Source of the DNA: a virus
Length of the DNA: 40,411 nt
Strand: one strand, 5' to 3'
IMG/VR virus record: IMGVR_UViG_3300042353_000570
Coordinates: 1 to 40,411 of that record
Below, piece by piece: positions 22,163-30,549 of this stretch. Position numbers and translations under genes: made by a program. Under the pieces are notes generated by a model that searched no databases, had not been told where the DNA came from, and saw nothing but the letters and a program-made list of their open reading frames with translations. Position 1 is the first letter of the stretch; every line of letters begins with the position of its first letter.

Positions 22163-24064
22163 TTAATTGAGGGTGCGGGTTTCGGTAGAGTCGGAGCCAG
22201 ATCGGGTGGCCTCCGCGCTGATTTGGCGGAGGATGGGTCGCCCTCTTTGAGTGCGGAATCGGAGGTCGAGGCCGGTCGCTTTGCAGCGCAGGGGGGCTTT
22301 TAATGTGTAGTCCTCCTCGTCGCCGGTGGTGTTCTCCAGTTCGGCGACTTGGAAGTCAGCGTCGTAGTCAGTCGTCACGGCATCAAGCGTGCAGGCGGAG
22401 TCGTCGGGCAGGAGCACGCTGGCTTTGGCGCGGGTGAGGCGCTTGGTATTGAGGCTACCCCAGCCGTAGCGGCGGGTAATGAGTTCGGAGGGGATTTCGG
22501 TGTAGAGGTCTTGCGCGTTCGCATAGGGTACTTCGTCGCCGTAGTCCAGCTCGTCCAGAAGAAAGAGAGTGCCTGCGCGGCTGGCTGCAAAGAGGCGGCG
22601 TTGGCTGGAGTAGGTGGCGACAAGCAGCTCATCCAGATTTACCGAGTAGGTATCACGGCTTTCCCATTGCGCATTCAGCGCATTCCAGAGAAAGAGTGTA
22701 TTGTTGGCCGTCGCATTTAGGCCGACAGGGACAGCAAGATAGTAGCGGTTATTCCACCACTTGCCCACCGCCCTGTAAGCGTAGTCCGTATTGATCTCGT
22801 CGATCTGGTCGGCAATCGGATCCGAAAGAGGTTGCGTATTAGCGCGGAGCTTGAGGTCGAGCTGGGTATCCAGCCGGTAAACTCCCGAGTCCGACAAGAA
22901 AAAGACAAACTGCCCCGCCGTCACCACCGAGCGCCGAGCCACGCACCCGATCTCGTCCGTGAGCAGCGTGAGCTTGGAGACGGCTGAGTCCACCGTGAAG
23001 GTGTCGCCCGTCGCATTGCTGGTGTCGGAAAGGTTGGCGAGCCAGATGCTATTGCGCATGAAGACGAGCGCCTGCCCTTCGACCCACGGGTGTATCGCCA
23101 CCAAGAAATCGTTGCTGCCTTGGTTAGCGCGGAAAGATTGGAAAAAGGGGTCGTAGAGGTCGGGGTCCAAGACATCGGAGATCGCCACCGTATCGCGTCC
23201 ATCAGGGATCCAGAGGCGGTTGCCAATGTAGCTGGCCCAGCCGGTGGAGCGCAGGGTCTTGAATGTCACGCCCTCAGCAGGCACACCCGCGACTGCGCGT
23301 TGAAACTCGATGGTTGATCCATCCCAGCACAGCGGGGCTTTGACTCGGCGGATTGCGATGTCGGCGGCGACATCCGGCGATGTGCCAGCGGGCACGCCGA
23401 TGGTGAAGGAATTTGCCGTCACCCCGACGATATCAAACTCATGGCCTTGGAATGTGGCCACAGCCCCCTCCTCTATCCGCACCCGCATATCCACAGAGTA
23501 GCCATGTGCCGCGACGTGGACGGTAGCCGTGGTGCCAGAGACCGCTATGCCGCTCGCCGTAGTGTATTGCCACTCCCAGCCAGGCAAAGATATGTCCGCC
23601 TCACGGAAAATGTAGAAGCGGTTGAATGCTTGGATGGTCGAAACGCTGTCCGTCGGCTCGATGATCTCGTCGGACGCTGTGGCGGTGGCGGGATAGTTGA
23701 TCTCCTCGATAGGCTCATTCTGCCTATAGAGAAAAGCCGAGGTCGGCCCGCAGAGGACGATGTATTCATTCTCGTCGTCGTAGTTAGGCGACGAGAAAAC
23801 GCCGCTGGCAAAAATGCCGCCCGAGTAGATCGTGCGCACTCGGGCGTTTGCATCGAGCACGAAGGGAAGAGTAAGCGGCTGCGTGCCTGCGGAGATGCCG
23901 TCGCCAAGACGCTTGGCACCTTTGCGCGTCTGCGCTACACCTCGGTCGAGGCGCATATTTTCGGAGTATTGCACCATGCCAGGCTGGAGCTGGAGCGGGT
24001 TGAGGCGCGACGCCATGCCGATGAATCCTGCATCTCCTTCGGTGATTGTTTGATCGTCGGGCAT
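22163..24064 (-). CDS. Large podoviral tail protein (beta-propeller-like)
   Basis: 633 residues. The start MPDDQTITEGDAGFIGMASR followed by LQPGMVQYSENMRLDRGVAQTRKGAKRL is typical of a widespread podoviral tail protein. The remainder is beta-rich, with many RLYI/VFF and GNRLWIPDGR segments and blade-like spacing. It probably forms the tail hub, tube or nozzle. Downstream genes encode the fibre. Family assignment is by pattern; the exact structural role is inferred. Confidence 0.65.
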   Translation of the reverse strand: MPDDQTITEGDAGFIGMASRLNPLQLQPGMVQYSENMRLDRGVAQTRKGAKRLGDGISAGTQPLTLPFVLDANARVRTIYSGGIFASGVFSSPNYDDENEYIVLCGPTSAFLYRQNEPIEEINYPATATASDEIIEPTDSVSTIQAFNRFYIFREADISLPGWEWQYTTASGIAVSGTTATVHVAAHGYSVDMRVRIEEGAVATFQGHEFDIVGVTANSFTIGVPAGTSPDVAADIAIRRVKAPLCWDGSTIEFQRAVAGVPAEGVTFKTLRSTGWASYIGNRLWIPDGRDTVAISDVLDPDLYDPFFQSFRANQGSNDFLVAIHPWVEGQALVFMRNSIWLANLSDTSNATGDTFTVDSAVSKLTLLTDEIGCVARRSVVTAGQFVFFLSDSGVYRLDTQLDLKLRANTQPLSDPIADQIDEINTDYAYRAVGKWWNNRYYLAVPVGLNATANNTLFLWNALNAQWESRDTYSVNLDELLVATYSSQRRLFAASRAGTLFLLDELDYGDEVPYANAQDLYTEIPSELITRRYGWGSLNTKRLTRAKASVLLPDDSACTLDAVTTDYDADFQVAELENTTGDEEDYTLKAPLRCKATGLDLRFRTQRGRPILRQISAEATRSGSDSTETRTLN

Positions 24065-24075
24065 CTAGTTGTAAG

Positions 24076-24096
24076 TATGCGGGAGCGTGTCAAGTG
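24076..24096 (-). promoter_or_regulatory. Repeated TTGACAC...CTCCCGCATA element, copy 1
   Basis: A 21-base element that recurs with one change at 29571-29591. Both copies lie just upstream of the start codon of a tail gene (24064, 29556). It contains TTGACA, but that lies only about 24 bases from the ATG, too close for a normal -35 with a transcribed leader. Its role is unknown. Confidence 0.4.
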
Positions 24097-24629
24097 CTCG
24101 CCAAAAGGTACGGGATTGTCTTCTGACCGGCGCGGTCCATTTCGGAGTACACCAGCGCAATAAAAGATTCCCACTGGCTCGGGTGGATCGTCTGGCAACC
24201 AAGCGAGGAAGTCGTATGGTAGCTCCCGCGATGGATGTTGATCGCCACCCCCATGCTGTCGCCCTCGCCGTCGCGGGTCACAGGGAGTTCCTCGGCAGGG
24301 TTTGCTGGGCGCAGCGCGGGATAGCCGCCACCAGGCTTGCTGAGGCCGTGCTTGCCCTTGCGATACCGATGCACGCCGGTCTTGAGAACAGCGATGCCCT
24401 TGCGTTTCACGCTAGGGTCGGTGTTGGCATTGAAAGCGGCGTAGGCATTTTGCGAGACAAGGAAAATGGCGTCGTCGTAGATGCCACGGTCATTCTCTCC
24501 AGCCACGCCCATCGTGTCGCGGTAGTAGCCGCGAATCCCCACCAGCGCGACGGCATCCTCCACGCGAGCCTTGGCGAGCAGGGCTTGCGTCTTCGACTTC
24601 GCTTGCTGGGGGCGGGACGGGGGGAGCAT
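24090..24629 (-). CDS. Lysin candidate with L,D-transpeptidase-like motif
   Basis: 179 residues. Near 131-152, INIHRGSYHTTSSLGCQTIHP has the His...Ser-x-Gly-Cys arrangement (His133, Cys145) of YkuD-type L,D-transpeptidase/peptidoglycan-active folds, also seen in phage endolysin-like proteins. An N-terminal basic segment precedes a RGYYRDTMG strand. It follows the holin- and lipoprotein-like genes, so a cell-wall hydrolase role in lysis is likely. It lacks a signal peptide, so release would depend on a holin. Confidence 0.65.
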   Translation of the reverse strand: MLPPSRPQQAKSKTQALLAKARVEDAVALVGIRGYYRDTMGVAGENDRGIYDDAIFLVSQNAYAAFNANTDPSVKRKGIAVLKTGVHRYRKGKHGLSKPGGGYPALRPANPAEELPVTRDGEGDSMGVAINIHRGSYHTTSSLGCQTIHPSQWESFIALVYSEMDRAGQKTIPYLLAST

Positions 24630-24687
24630 CAGAAGTTTTAAGTTTTAAGAATTAAGCCTCCGTGTCCTCTGTGTCCTCTGTGGTCAA
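24630..24687. other. Short gap with tandem GTGTCCTCT repeat
   Basis: Contains GTGTCCTCT twice followed by GTGG, and the AT-rich AAGTTTTAAG motif also seen at about 25020-25050. No gene; possibly a mosaic junction. Confidence 0.35.
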
Positions 24688-24852
24688 TCATTTGGAAGAT
24701 GTCGGTAGCGGTAGCTCATAGCACAGGGTTCCGTAGTCTCCACGGATACACACTTGCGGCGCACGCATACCCGCGCACCCGCTTAGAAGCAGGGTCAGGA
24801 AGCCAGCGAAGACCGACAAGACAATGAGGAGAGCGTTAGATTTTGGGCTCAC
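24688..24852 (-). CDS. Small lipoprotein, o-spanin-like candidate
   Basis: 54 residues from GTG 24852, overlapping the upstream gene by 17 bases. An N-terminal hydrophobic segment is followed by a lipobox LLSGC at about 22-26 (Cys26), then a short exported part with two Cys (Cys35, Cys44) and a Pro-rich end. Lipidated small proteins in a lysis cluster are usually outer-membrane spanin subunits (Rz1-like). No matching i-spanin was recognised, so it could instead be a superinfection-exclusion lipoprotein. It supports a Gram-negative host. Confidence 0.6.
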   Translation of the reverse strand: MSPKSNALLIVLSVFAGFLTLLLSGCAGMRAPQVCIRGDYGTLCYELPLPTSSK

Positions 24853-25006
24853 GGCGGAATAGCTCTATCAGTCCTATAGCCGCTACCACGGCGCTAGAGA
24901 TCGCTTGGAGTTGAGCGGGGTCGATGGCGTAACCGCAGAGACCGGCGAGTATCGCCAGCCCGCGAAACGTGGACGGTTCCTTGAGGCGTTGGAGTAGTGT
25001 GTTCAT
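24836..25006 (-). CDS. Small holin-like membrane protein
   Basis: 56 residues: MNTLLQRLKEPSTFRG, then two hydrophobic stretches (LAILAGLCGYAI; ISSAVVAAIGLIELF) and a short basic end. This EPSTFRGLA...AI pattern is common in holin-associated phage proteins. It lies between another holin-like gene and the lipoprotein. Either this or the next protein may be the pore former. Confidence 0.6.
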   Translation of the reverse strand: MNTLLQRLKEPSTFRGLAILAGLCGYAIDPAQLQAISSAVVAAIGLIELFRREPKI

Positions 25007-25049
25007 GGGGGGAGGTTAGTTTTAAGGTTAAAGTTTTAAGTTTTAAGTT
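25007..25049. other. AT-rich gap with TTTTAAG repeats
   Basis: Repeated TTTTAAG units between the two membrane-protein genes. No gene. The same motif recurs at about 24631-24650. Confidence 0.35.
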
Positions 25050-25232
25050 TCATTCCTTTGGCACGTCCCACTTGCGCAGGATGACGATAAAGGAGGCGAT
25101 GCCCACCGCGCAGCCGATCACCAGTGAGGAGACGCGAAGCCACGCCTCGATCTCCGGCAGCATCGAGACCGTGACCCCGCCCGCTGTAGCGAGCAAGCCG
25201 GTGAACGAGGCGGTGGCTTGGTGCGTGTCCAT
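25050..25232 (-). CDS. Holin-like membrane protein
   Basis: 60 residues from the ATG that overlaps the stop of the adhesin gene (TAATG). About residues 9-27 (FTGLLATAGGVTVSMLPEI) and 31-50 (VSSLVIGCAVGIASFIVIL) are hydrophobic, giving two probable membrane passes, and the end is charged. Size, topology and location at the head of the lysis cluster suggest a holin. Confidence 0.62.
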   Translation of the reverse strand: MDTHQATASFTGLLATAGGVTVSMLPEIEAWLRVSSLVIGCAVGIASFIVILRKWDVPKE

Positions 25233-27448
25233 TAGCTGAGGGCGGCGGCGAGTTGAGCTCCGGTGGTGGCAACCGTGCTGCACTGCGCGAGGCGGGTGGT
25301 TTCCAGTAGATCCGTTTTGGCTTTGATGGCCGTGACGTCTGAGTTTGCAGGCGCTGTATAGGCCGAGGAGGCGAGGCGCGTGCTGATGGCTTGATCTACT
25401 CGGGCCAGCTCCACGGCCAACTCGGTGCGGACTGCGCTGGCGTTTGCCGCTGCCGTTGGCGCTGTGCTCGGGGCTGTGTAGCCGGAAGTGGCGAGGCGTG
25501 TGCTGGTGGCGACATCCACTCGGGCAAGCTCCACGGCGAGCTCGGTGCGTGTTGCCGAGGCGATGCTTGCCGCACTCGGCACGGATGGCGAGTTAGTGAG
25601 CGTCGTTACCGTTCCGCCGGTGATTTCTTTCGTGGCTGCGCTCCACACGGCGGTCGCGTTCGCGGCGGCTGTCGGTGCGGCGGTTGTAGGGATGGAGTCG
25701 ATTTTTCCACCGACGCGCTCGAGGTCGGCTCGGACTGCGGCGACAAGGGAGACTTCGCTGAGGTTGGTGTTGCCGATGGCGCCGACGATGGCGTTGAGGA
25801 CGGCTTGGCCGTCTGCTTCGTTGAGGAGGCTACCTTCGACGGCAGTTGCGATTTGTGCTGTTGTCGGCGCGGCGCTGTAGGCCGAGCTTGCGAGGCGTGT
25901 GCTCACTGCGGCGTCCACTCGGGCGAGTTCGGTGGCCAGTTCCGATCTCACCTGTGTGGCGATGGCGGCTGCGGTTGGGACGGTTGGCGCGTTGGTGAGG
26001 GTGGTCACGGTTGCCAGCGTGCCGGATGGCGCGAGGCGGCTGGATATGGTGGCGTCAATGCGGGACAGTTCCACGGCTAACTCGGCGCGGATCGCGGCGG
26101 CGGTGAGCGTTCCCGTGCCAGTTGTCGCGTCTACAGGGACTCCAAGATTGACTGCGGCGGCGGGGGGGACTGCTAGTGTGCCGGTGAGAGTCCCCACCGC
26201 GTAGGTTGTGCCGGATCGCACATTGGACACGGCGGGCATATCGCCCTGCGTGGCATCGACCAGAGTTTTGGGAGAGCCGGTGTTTGTAAAATTAAACACG
26301 GCGGCATTGGTGGTAATGGATTTGAATTTAATGACTCCAGAGGTAGGCGATTGGCCGCGAGTGCCGTATTCGATTTGTTCCAACTCGACTTCGCCCAGCC
26401 CAACATTTACCACTCCGACTGCCGCAGTGAGTCCTGTGGAGCCGAATCCAAAGGCATTAGCAACCGCTCGCGTGAGGCGGATGATGCCAGTGCTTTCGTT
26501 ACGCGCTCCATGAGCGGCAGTGCCTCCGATTGCGGAGCCGTTAATGGTAACGATGCCGACGCCTGCATTTTGCAATCCGTAGGCGGTGGAGGTCGTGCCT
26601 CCAGTAGCTGCCCCCGTGATTGTGATCGTCCCATTGACTTCATTGCGGCAGCCGACCGCCGATCCGCTGCCATTGCAGAGACCAATGATCGTGATGTTGC
26701 CTGTGGAGGCATTCGAGGCTCCAAAGGCGGCGGAGTTTGTGCCACCGGTCACATTCCCTTCAATGTGGATGGTTCCGGTCGAATCGTTCCGCACTCCAAA
26801 ACAATTAGTGGCGTTATTACCACCAGTGACATTTCCGTAGATGTTGATTCGCCCGCCGACTGAATTAAATGCTCCGCGACCTCCAAATCCTCGACCGGTG
26901 ACATTGCCGGTGATGTTGACGGTGCCGGTGCCATTATTGGAGACTCCGCTGCCGTTGCTTGCGCTGGCACTTGGAATAACATTGCCATAAATGGTCAGAG
27001 TTCCCCCATTTTGTTGGTTTACTGCTCCATTTGCTGTATCGCCTGCGCCGCCTGTGATGTCGCCGTAAATCGTGAGAGTGCCGTTGCCATTATTAAAAAA
27101 TGCAGCAGAGCCATAACTTGCCCCACCAAAGCCATTGCCATAAATCGTGGCTGACGAAGTGCCTTGCGTAATGATGCAAGTCGTGCTGCCAGCGTGACAA
27201 TTTGCCGTCAGCGTGACGCCGGTTGAAAGAGTGAATCCGCCGCCATTCGTGGCTCCACCAGTGGTGTCGGTGCGAACCTGCCCAGTCGCTCCGAGGTCGG
27301 TGCTGACATTGACCGTGATGGCGAATGAGTTTGCCATGAGGACATCGCCGCTGGCAAATGTGACGGCGGCGGCTGTGCCGCTGGGCGTGGTTGCCCAGAC
27401 ATTGGAGGCGTTGATGTTTCCAGCGAGGCGGGCGTAGTAGGTGGCCAT
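25232..27448 (-). CDS. Large repetitive fibre/adhesin protein
   Basis: 738 residues. The N-terminus begins with MATYYARLAGNINASNVWA, seen in phage fibre proteins. About 100-330 has repeats of G(T/N)(I/V)xIxGxxxGG with NxSTG, suggesting a beta helix. The C-terminal half has at least four copies of (R/T)xELAxELxRxDxxxSxRLAxSxY with proline/alanine spacers. It is probably a trimeric side fibre that meets the cell surface. It lies directly upstream of the lysis genes. Confidence 0.7.
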   Translation of the reverse strand: MATYYARLAGNINASNVWATTPSGTAAAVTFASGDVLMANSFAITVNVSTDLGATGQVRTDTTGGATNGGGFTLSTGVTLTANCHAGSTTCIITQGTSSATIYGNGFGGASYGSAAFFNNGNGTLTIYGDITGGAGDTANGAVNQQNGGTLTIYGNVIPSASASNGSGVSNNGTGTVNITGNVTGRGFGGRGAFNSVGGRINIYGNVTGGNNATNCFGVRNDSTGTIHIEGNVTGGTNSAAFGASNASTGNITIIGLCNGSGSAVGCRNEVNGTITITGAATGGTTSTAYGLQNAGVGIVTINGSAIGGTAAHGARNESTGIIRLTRAVANAFGFGSTGLTAAVGVVNVGLGEVELEQIEYGTRGQSPTSGVIKFKSITTNAAVFNFTNTGSPKTLVDATQGDMPAVSNVRSGTTYAVGTLTGTLAVPPAAAVNLGVPVDATTGTGTLTAAAIRAELAVELSRIDATISSRLAPSGTLATVTTLTNAPTVPTAAAIATQVRSELATELARVDAAVSTRLASSAYSAAPTTAQIATAVEGSLLNEADGQAVLNAIVGAIGNTNLSEVSLVAAVRADLERVGGKIDSIPTTAAPTAAANATAVWSAATKEITGGTVTTLTNSPSVPSAASIASATRTELAVELARVDVATSTRLATSGYTAPSTAPTAAANASAVRTELAVELARVDQAISTRLASSAYTAPANSDVTAIKAKTDLLETTRLAQCSTVATTGAQLAAALS

Positions 27449-27451
27449 AAC

Positions 27452-27733
27452 TTAAAGTCCTTTCGCGGCGATGTATTGTTGCAATGCGGTTTGGATAGCT
27501 CCCACAGCTTGCTGGGTTGCCTCGTCGCTTCCTGCCAGTGATCCGAGAGCGATTCCGATGGCGGACTCGTCAGCGGTGATGACCTCGCCGTTTTCGATGA
27601 GGGTCGGGACAAGGCGCATGGCGACATTGGCGTCACTTGAGCCATCGCCCAGATACCGGCCCGATATGGCCAATTTGAGCGAGAATTTCGGGTAGGTTTT
27701 GCCGTCGATGGTGGTGGGTGTGGATGCGTTCAT
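27452..27733 (-). CDS. Hypothetical small tail-associated protein
   Basis: 93 residues. N-terminal half beta-rich (KFSLKLAISGRYLGDG), C-terminal half helical and Ala/Gln-rich (ATQQAVGAIQTALQQYIAAKGL). No family recognised. Located between fibre genes; probably a structural or assembly component. Confidence 0.6.
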   Translation of the reverse strand: MNASTPTTIDGKTYPKFSLKLAISGRYLGDGSSDANVAMRLVPTLIENGEVITADESAIGIALGSLAGSDEATQQAVGAIQTALQQYIAAKGL

Positions 27734-27748
27734 ATGGATTTTTTTAGG

Positions 27749-28114
27749 TTAGCTGTAGGAAAGGGATTGTTTGTTCGACCACGCGCCGGTGGCGGATTGC
27801 TCCGAGACGACATTGCCGGCGGAGTTGGTGGTGATGCGGTAGATAGTCCAGGCGGTGGAGTCTTCGGCTGGGCCGGAGGCGGGGTAGTCGTCCCAGGCGA
27901 GTCGGCCAATGTAGAGGGTGGTGCCGTCGGTCGCGCTGAGAGACAAGTAGTCGCTCGGGTCGCGGGGTCGGGCGAGGCGGAAGACAGATCCCGCCGTGTC
28001 CTTGCTGTACAGACGGCGGTCGGCGAGGTTAATGGCCAACTCCCCCACAGCGAGTTGCTGTGCGGTCGGCACTCGGCCTGCGACGGATGTCCGCTTGGTC
28101 AGTAAGGTGGGCAT
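27749..28114 (-). CDS. Short fibre N-terminal-type protein
   Basis: 121 residues. KRTSVAGRVPTAQQLAVGELAINLADRRLYSKD is the widespread attachment-type start of phage tail fibres, followed by a short beta-rich part (TLYIGRLAWDDYPASG). It lacks a long distal fibre, so it may be a baseplate-attached short fibre or an adaptor for the larger adhesin. Confidence 0.68.
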   Translation of the reverse strand: MPTLLTKRTSVAGRVPTAQQLAVGELAINLADRRLYSKDTAGSVFRLARPRDPSDYLSLSATDGTTLYIGRLAWDDYPASGPAEDSTAWTIYRITTNSAGNVVSEQSATGAWSNKQSLSYS

Positions 28115-28128
28115 GGTTTAATATTTAT

Positions 28129-28181
28129 AAAAAAAGGGGCTCCGTAGCGGTGGAGCGGACGAGCCGCACCACCGCACGGAG
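28129..28181 (-). terminator. Intrinsic terminator within the tail-fibre operon
   Basis: On the minus strand CTCCGTGCGGTGG pairs with CCACCGC(T)ACGGAG, with one bulged base. An inner GCGG/CCGC stem surrounds CTCGT, and a seven-T run follows. It lies in the gap after the coiled-coil fibre gene, so expression of the following fibre genes would be reduced or need another promoter. Confidence 0.75.
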
Positions 28182-28191
28182 GGGGAGGGTC

Positions 28192-28962
28192 TTAGAACGA
28201 GCCGCCGTCGATTTCTGCTTCGATGGCGTCGAGACGACCGTCGAGAGAATTTTCGGCTGCTGTGGCGCGGGAGATTTCGCTGTTGAGCGAGCTGGTCACT
28301 CCGGTCACTGCTGAGGCACGATCCGTGATCTCTGTCGCCAAATTCGCGGCTACAACGCCTTCAGCGGCGGTCGCACGCGAGATTTCGCTTGAGAGGTTCG
28401 ATGTCAATGTGCTGTCAGCACTGGTGCGGGCGGAAGTCTCGCTGGCGAGATTCGATGCAACGGTGTTGACATTACCTTGGAGGGTCGTGTCGGCTGCGGC
28501 ACGGTTTGTGATCTCGCTTGCAAGGTTCGCGGCGATGACACCTTCAGCGGCAGTCGCCCGATTGACCTCTGTGGTCAATGCGCTGGAGGCGCTGGTGGCG
28601 AGGGAGGTGATGGCACCATTCAAAGTGCTGTCCGCACCTTGGAAGGCAGTGACGATTTCGCTCAACGAATTGAGCGCCGTCGCGTCCACATTTGTCAGGA
28701 CATTGTCGATGCGAATGCCAAGAGCACCTTCCGCTGCTGTCGCACGGGAAGCCTCTGCTGAGACTGCCGATGTGCGTGAGCTGCTCTCGCTGGCGAGTGC
28801 TGCTGCGGTCGCGTAATGGGCGCCACCGATTGGCACTACGGCAGAGCCGTCGCCAATATAGAGGATGCCGTCGATTTTGTTGTATGCTGGCTCGCCCGAA
28901 AGCAAGCTGGAGGGGGCTCCGGCTGCGCCGGTCAAGCGCCGTTTGATTCTTAGATTTGCCAT
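28192..28962 (-). CDS. Coiled-coil tail fibre protein with tandem repeats
   Basis: 256 residues. A fibre-type N-terminus (GEPAYNKIDGILYIGDGSAVVPIGG) is followed by a long Ala-rich helix with repeated RATAAEG and SEI(T/S) units (at least five), typical of trimeric coiled-coil stalks. A terminator follows directly. It probably forms the shaft of a tail fibre. Confidence 0.7.
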   Translation of the reverse strand: MANLRIKRRLTGAAGAPSSLLSGEPAYNKIDGILYIGDGSAVVPIGGAHYATAAALASESSSRTSAVSAEASRATAAEGALGIRIDNVLTNVDATALNSLSEIVTAFQGADSTLNGAITSLATSASSALTTEVNRATAAEGVIAANLASEITNRAAADTTLQGNVNTVASNLASETSARTSADSTLTSNLSSEISRATAAEGVVAANLATEITDRASAVTGVTSSLNSEISRATAAENSLDGRLDAIEAEIDGGSF

Positions 28963-28999
28963 ATATTATTTAGGGGGGTTGTTGTCTGCGGGGTTAGTC

Positions 29000-29272
29000 C
29001 TAAAACTCACCGCCGTCCGAATCGGAGACGATGGGTGTGTAGGAAAGTGTTGTCGGATCCCAACGGTGCGGGAGGTTGGTATCGGCGGGAAAATAGATGC
29101 GGGCCACGACGCCCACTATCGGGAAGTCAGCGAGCGTCGAAAATCTCTGCACGTCGTCGAAGTCGTCGGGGATCATCGCGCCGGAGATTTGTCCCGACGA
29201 GTCGAGCTGCGCGACCTGGGCGGTCGTGCTGACCATGTTTCCTGTGAGGGGGTCAAAGGAGATTTGCGACAT
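29000..29272 (-). CDS. Short fibre-associated protein
   Basis: 90 residues: SFDPLTGNMVSTTAQVAQLDSSGQISGAMIP then a beta-rich half (VVARIYFPADTNLPHRWDP). Similar composition to phage fibre connectors. No named family. It overlaps the upstream gene by one base. Confidence 0.6.
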   Translation of the reverse strand: MSQISFDPLTGNMVSTTAQVAQLDSSGQISGAMIPDDFDDVQRFSTLADFPIVGVVARIYFPADTNLPHRWDPTTLSYTPIVSDSDGGEF

Positions 29273-29556
29273 TAGAAAGGAGGATACTGGATGAATGAGG
29301 TTTGTAGCTGCGCGTTGTCGGTCGCGGGGACGCCACCGAAATACGTCATCCGAATGCGGGCGACGGCGGTTCCGCTAAAGCTGTATTCCGTGTAGTCGGT
29401 GTTGTTCGTAGCTCCGACTTTATAGATTTGGAATTTGTCGTAGAGAGGTAGCGCAAAGCCTGTGGTGACTCGCAGAGCCCCATCTGGTGTGGCTTGCACG
29501 GGTTGCACTATGCCAGCGGAAGAGCGGGCGGCGATCTGGATTGTGGGATTGCTCAT
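29272..29556 (-). CDS. Hypothetical tail-associated protein
   Basis: 94 residues, beta-rich (IQIAARSSAGIVQPVQ; DKFQIYKVGATNNTDYTEY; ARIRMTYFGG). No family recognised; position suggests a small tail or fibre component. The repeated element at 29571-29591 lies upstream of its start. Confidence 0.58.
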   Translation of the reverse strand: MSNPTIQIAARSSAGIVQPVQATPDGALRVTTGFALPLYDKFQIYKVGATNNTDYTEYSFSGTAVARIRMTYFGGVPATDNAQLQTSFIQYPPF

Positions 29557-29570
29557 ATCGTTATTTTTAT

Positions 29571-29591
29571 TATGCGGGAGGGTGTCAAGTG
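29571..29591 (-). promoter_or_regulatory. Repeated TTGACAC...CTCCCGCATA element, copy 2
   Basis: Differs from the copy at 24076-24096 by one base. It falls in the gap between the second neck protein and the 94-residue gene. It may be a recombination junction or a regulatory element. Confidence 0.4.
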
Positions 29592-29596
29592 GGGGG

Positions 29597-30541
29597 TTAG
29601 TTGAAGCGAGCAGTCCAAGTGCGTACCTCGCCCTTGCGCAGCCAGGCGTCGTCCATCGCCTTGAGCAAAAAGCCCTCGGCGCGTGCCGTCATATAGGTCG
29701 CCTTATTTTCTTGGCCTACCTCTTCGAGCAGCACGGATGCAAGGCCAGAGGTCTTGATGTAGTCGCCGAGGAAGAACGGGATCGACTGCTTATGCCAGTA
29801 AAGCGTATTTGTCGGCGCATTGCCTTTCGTTGCGGCAATAGCGCGGTAGCAGTCGCCGGTCGGGGGATGGTAAACGAGGTCGGCAAAGACATAGCTTGCC
29901 GAGGCATCGTAGGTCGCAATCGTCAGCTCCGGCACAGGCTCGCAGAATTTCACATGCACCGTGCCGCCTTGGTAGGCCGTGTCGGTGATGAGTATGCGGT
30001 CGGCCGAGACAGAGTGCTTCAACTCATACGGGATCGACGTGTCGGGATTCGAGGCATACACCGCCACCACATCGCCGATAGGCGTCTTGCCATCAGCAAA
30101 GAGAGGCACATACGGGATCTCGCTTGATGGCGAGTTCTGTGAGTCCTCGACATAGGTTGCCGTGAGTCGGTTGTTCCAAGCCACATTGAGCGCCGTGTCG
30201 ATATTCAGCGCAGCGCCCGCCGCATTCGTCGTGACCCGCTTGATGCGCCACACAGCCTGCTCAAACGTACTGCCCTCAAGCGCACGGCCAATGTAGGAGA
30301 TCGTGCCTGCGTAGTCGCTCTCGTAGGTGTATCCGCCCTCCGCGAAGCCCGCACCGAGCACGATGCGTTCCTCCGTGTGGTTGATCTCAGGCCAATCGAA
30401 AAACGTCCAAGCGTAGTTCACCGCCTCCGAAACGTAGTCCATCACCAACGCCCCACGATGGGCATTCTCCGGCAGCTCGGGGTTGAGACCCGAGCGGGCG
30501 TTGATGCTATCAATGAGTTGTTGGAGACGGACCGTTTTCAT
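29597..30541 (-). CDS. Putative neck/adaptor protein B with carbohydrate-binding-like insert
   Basis: 314 residues. The N-terminus (QLIDSINARSGLNPELPE, then VNYAWTFFDWPEI) repeats the pattern of the neighbouring protein upstream, so the two are tandem paralogs. Near residues 210-250, YDASASYVFADLVYHPPTGDCYRA...YW resembles a CBM5/12-like carbohydrate-binding module. Placed after portal, they may form the head-to-tail connector or a tail adaptor. Function is inferred from position and duplication. Confidence 0.62.
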   Translation of the reverse strand: MKTVRLQQLIDSINARSGLNPELPENAHRGALVMDYVSEAVNYAWTFFDWPEINHTEERIVLGAGFAEGGYTYESDYAGTISYIGRALEGSTFEQAVWRIKRVTTNAAGAALNIDTALNVAWNNRLTATYVEDSQNSPSSEIPYVPLFADGKTPIGDVVAVYASNPDTSIPYELKHSVSADRILITDTAYQGGTVHVKFCEPVPELTIATYDASASYVFADLVYHPPTGDCYRAIAATKGNAPTNTLYWHKQSIPFFLGDYIKTSGLASVLLEEVGQENKATYMTARAEGFLLKAMDDAWLRKGEVRTWTARFN

Positions 30542-30549
30542 CTTTTATT

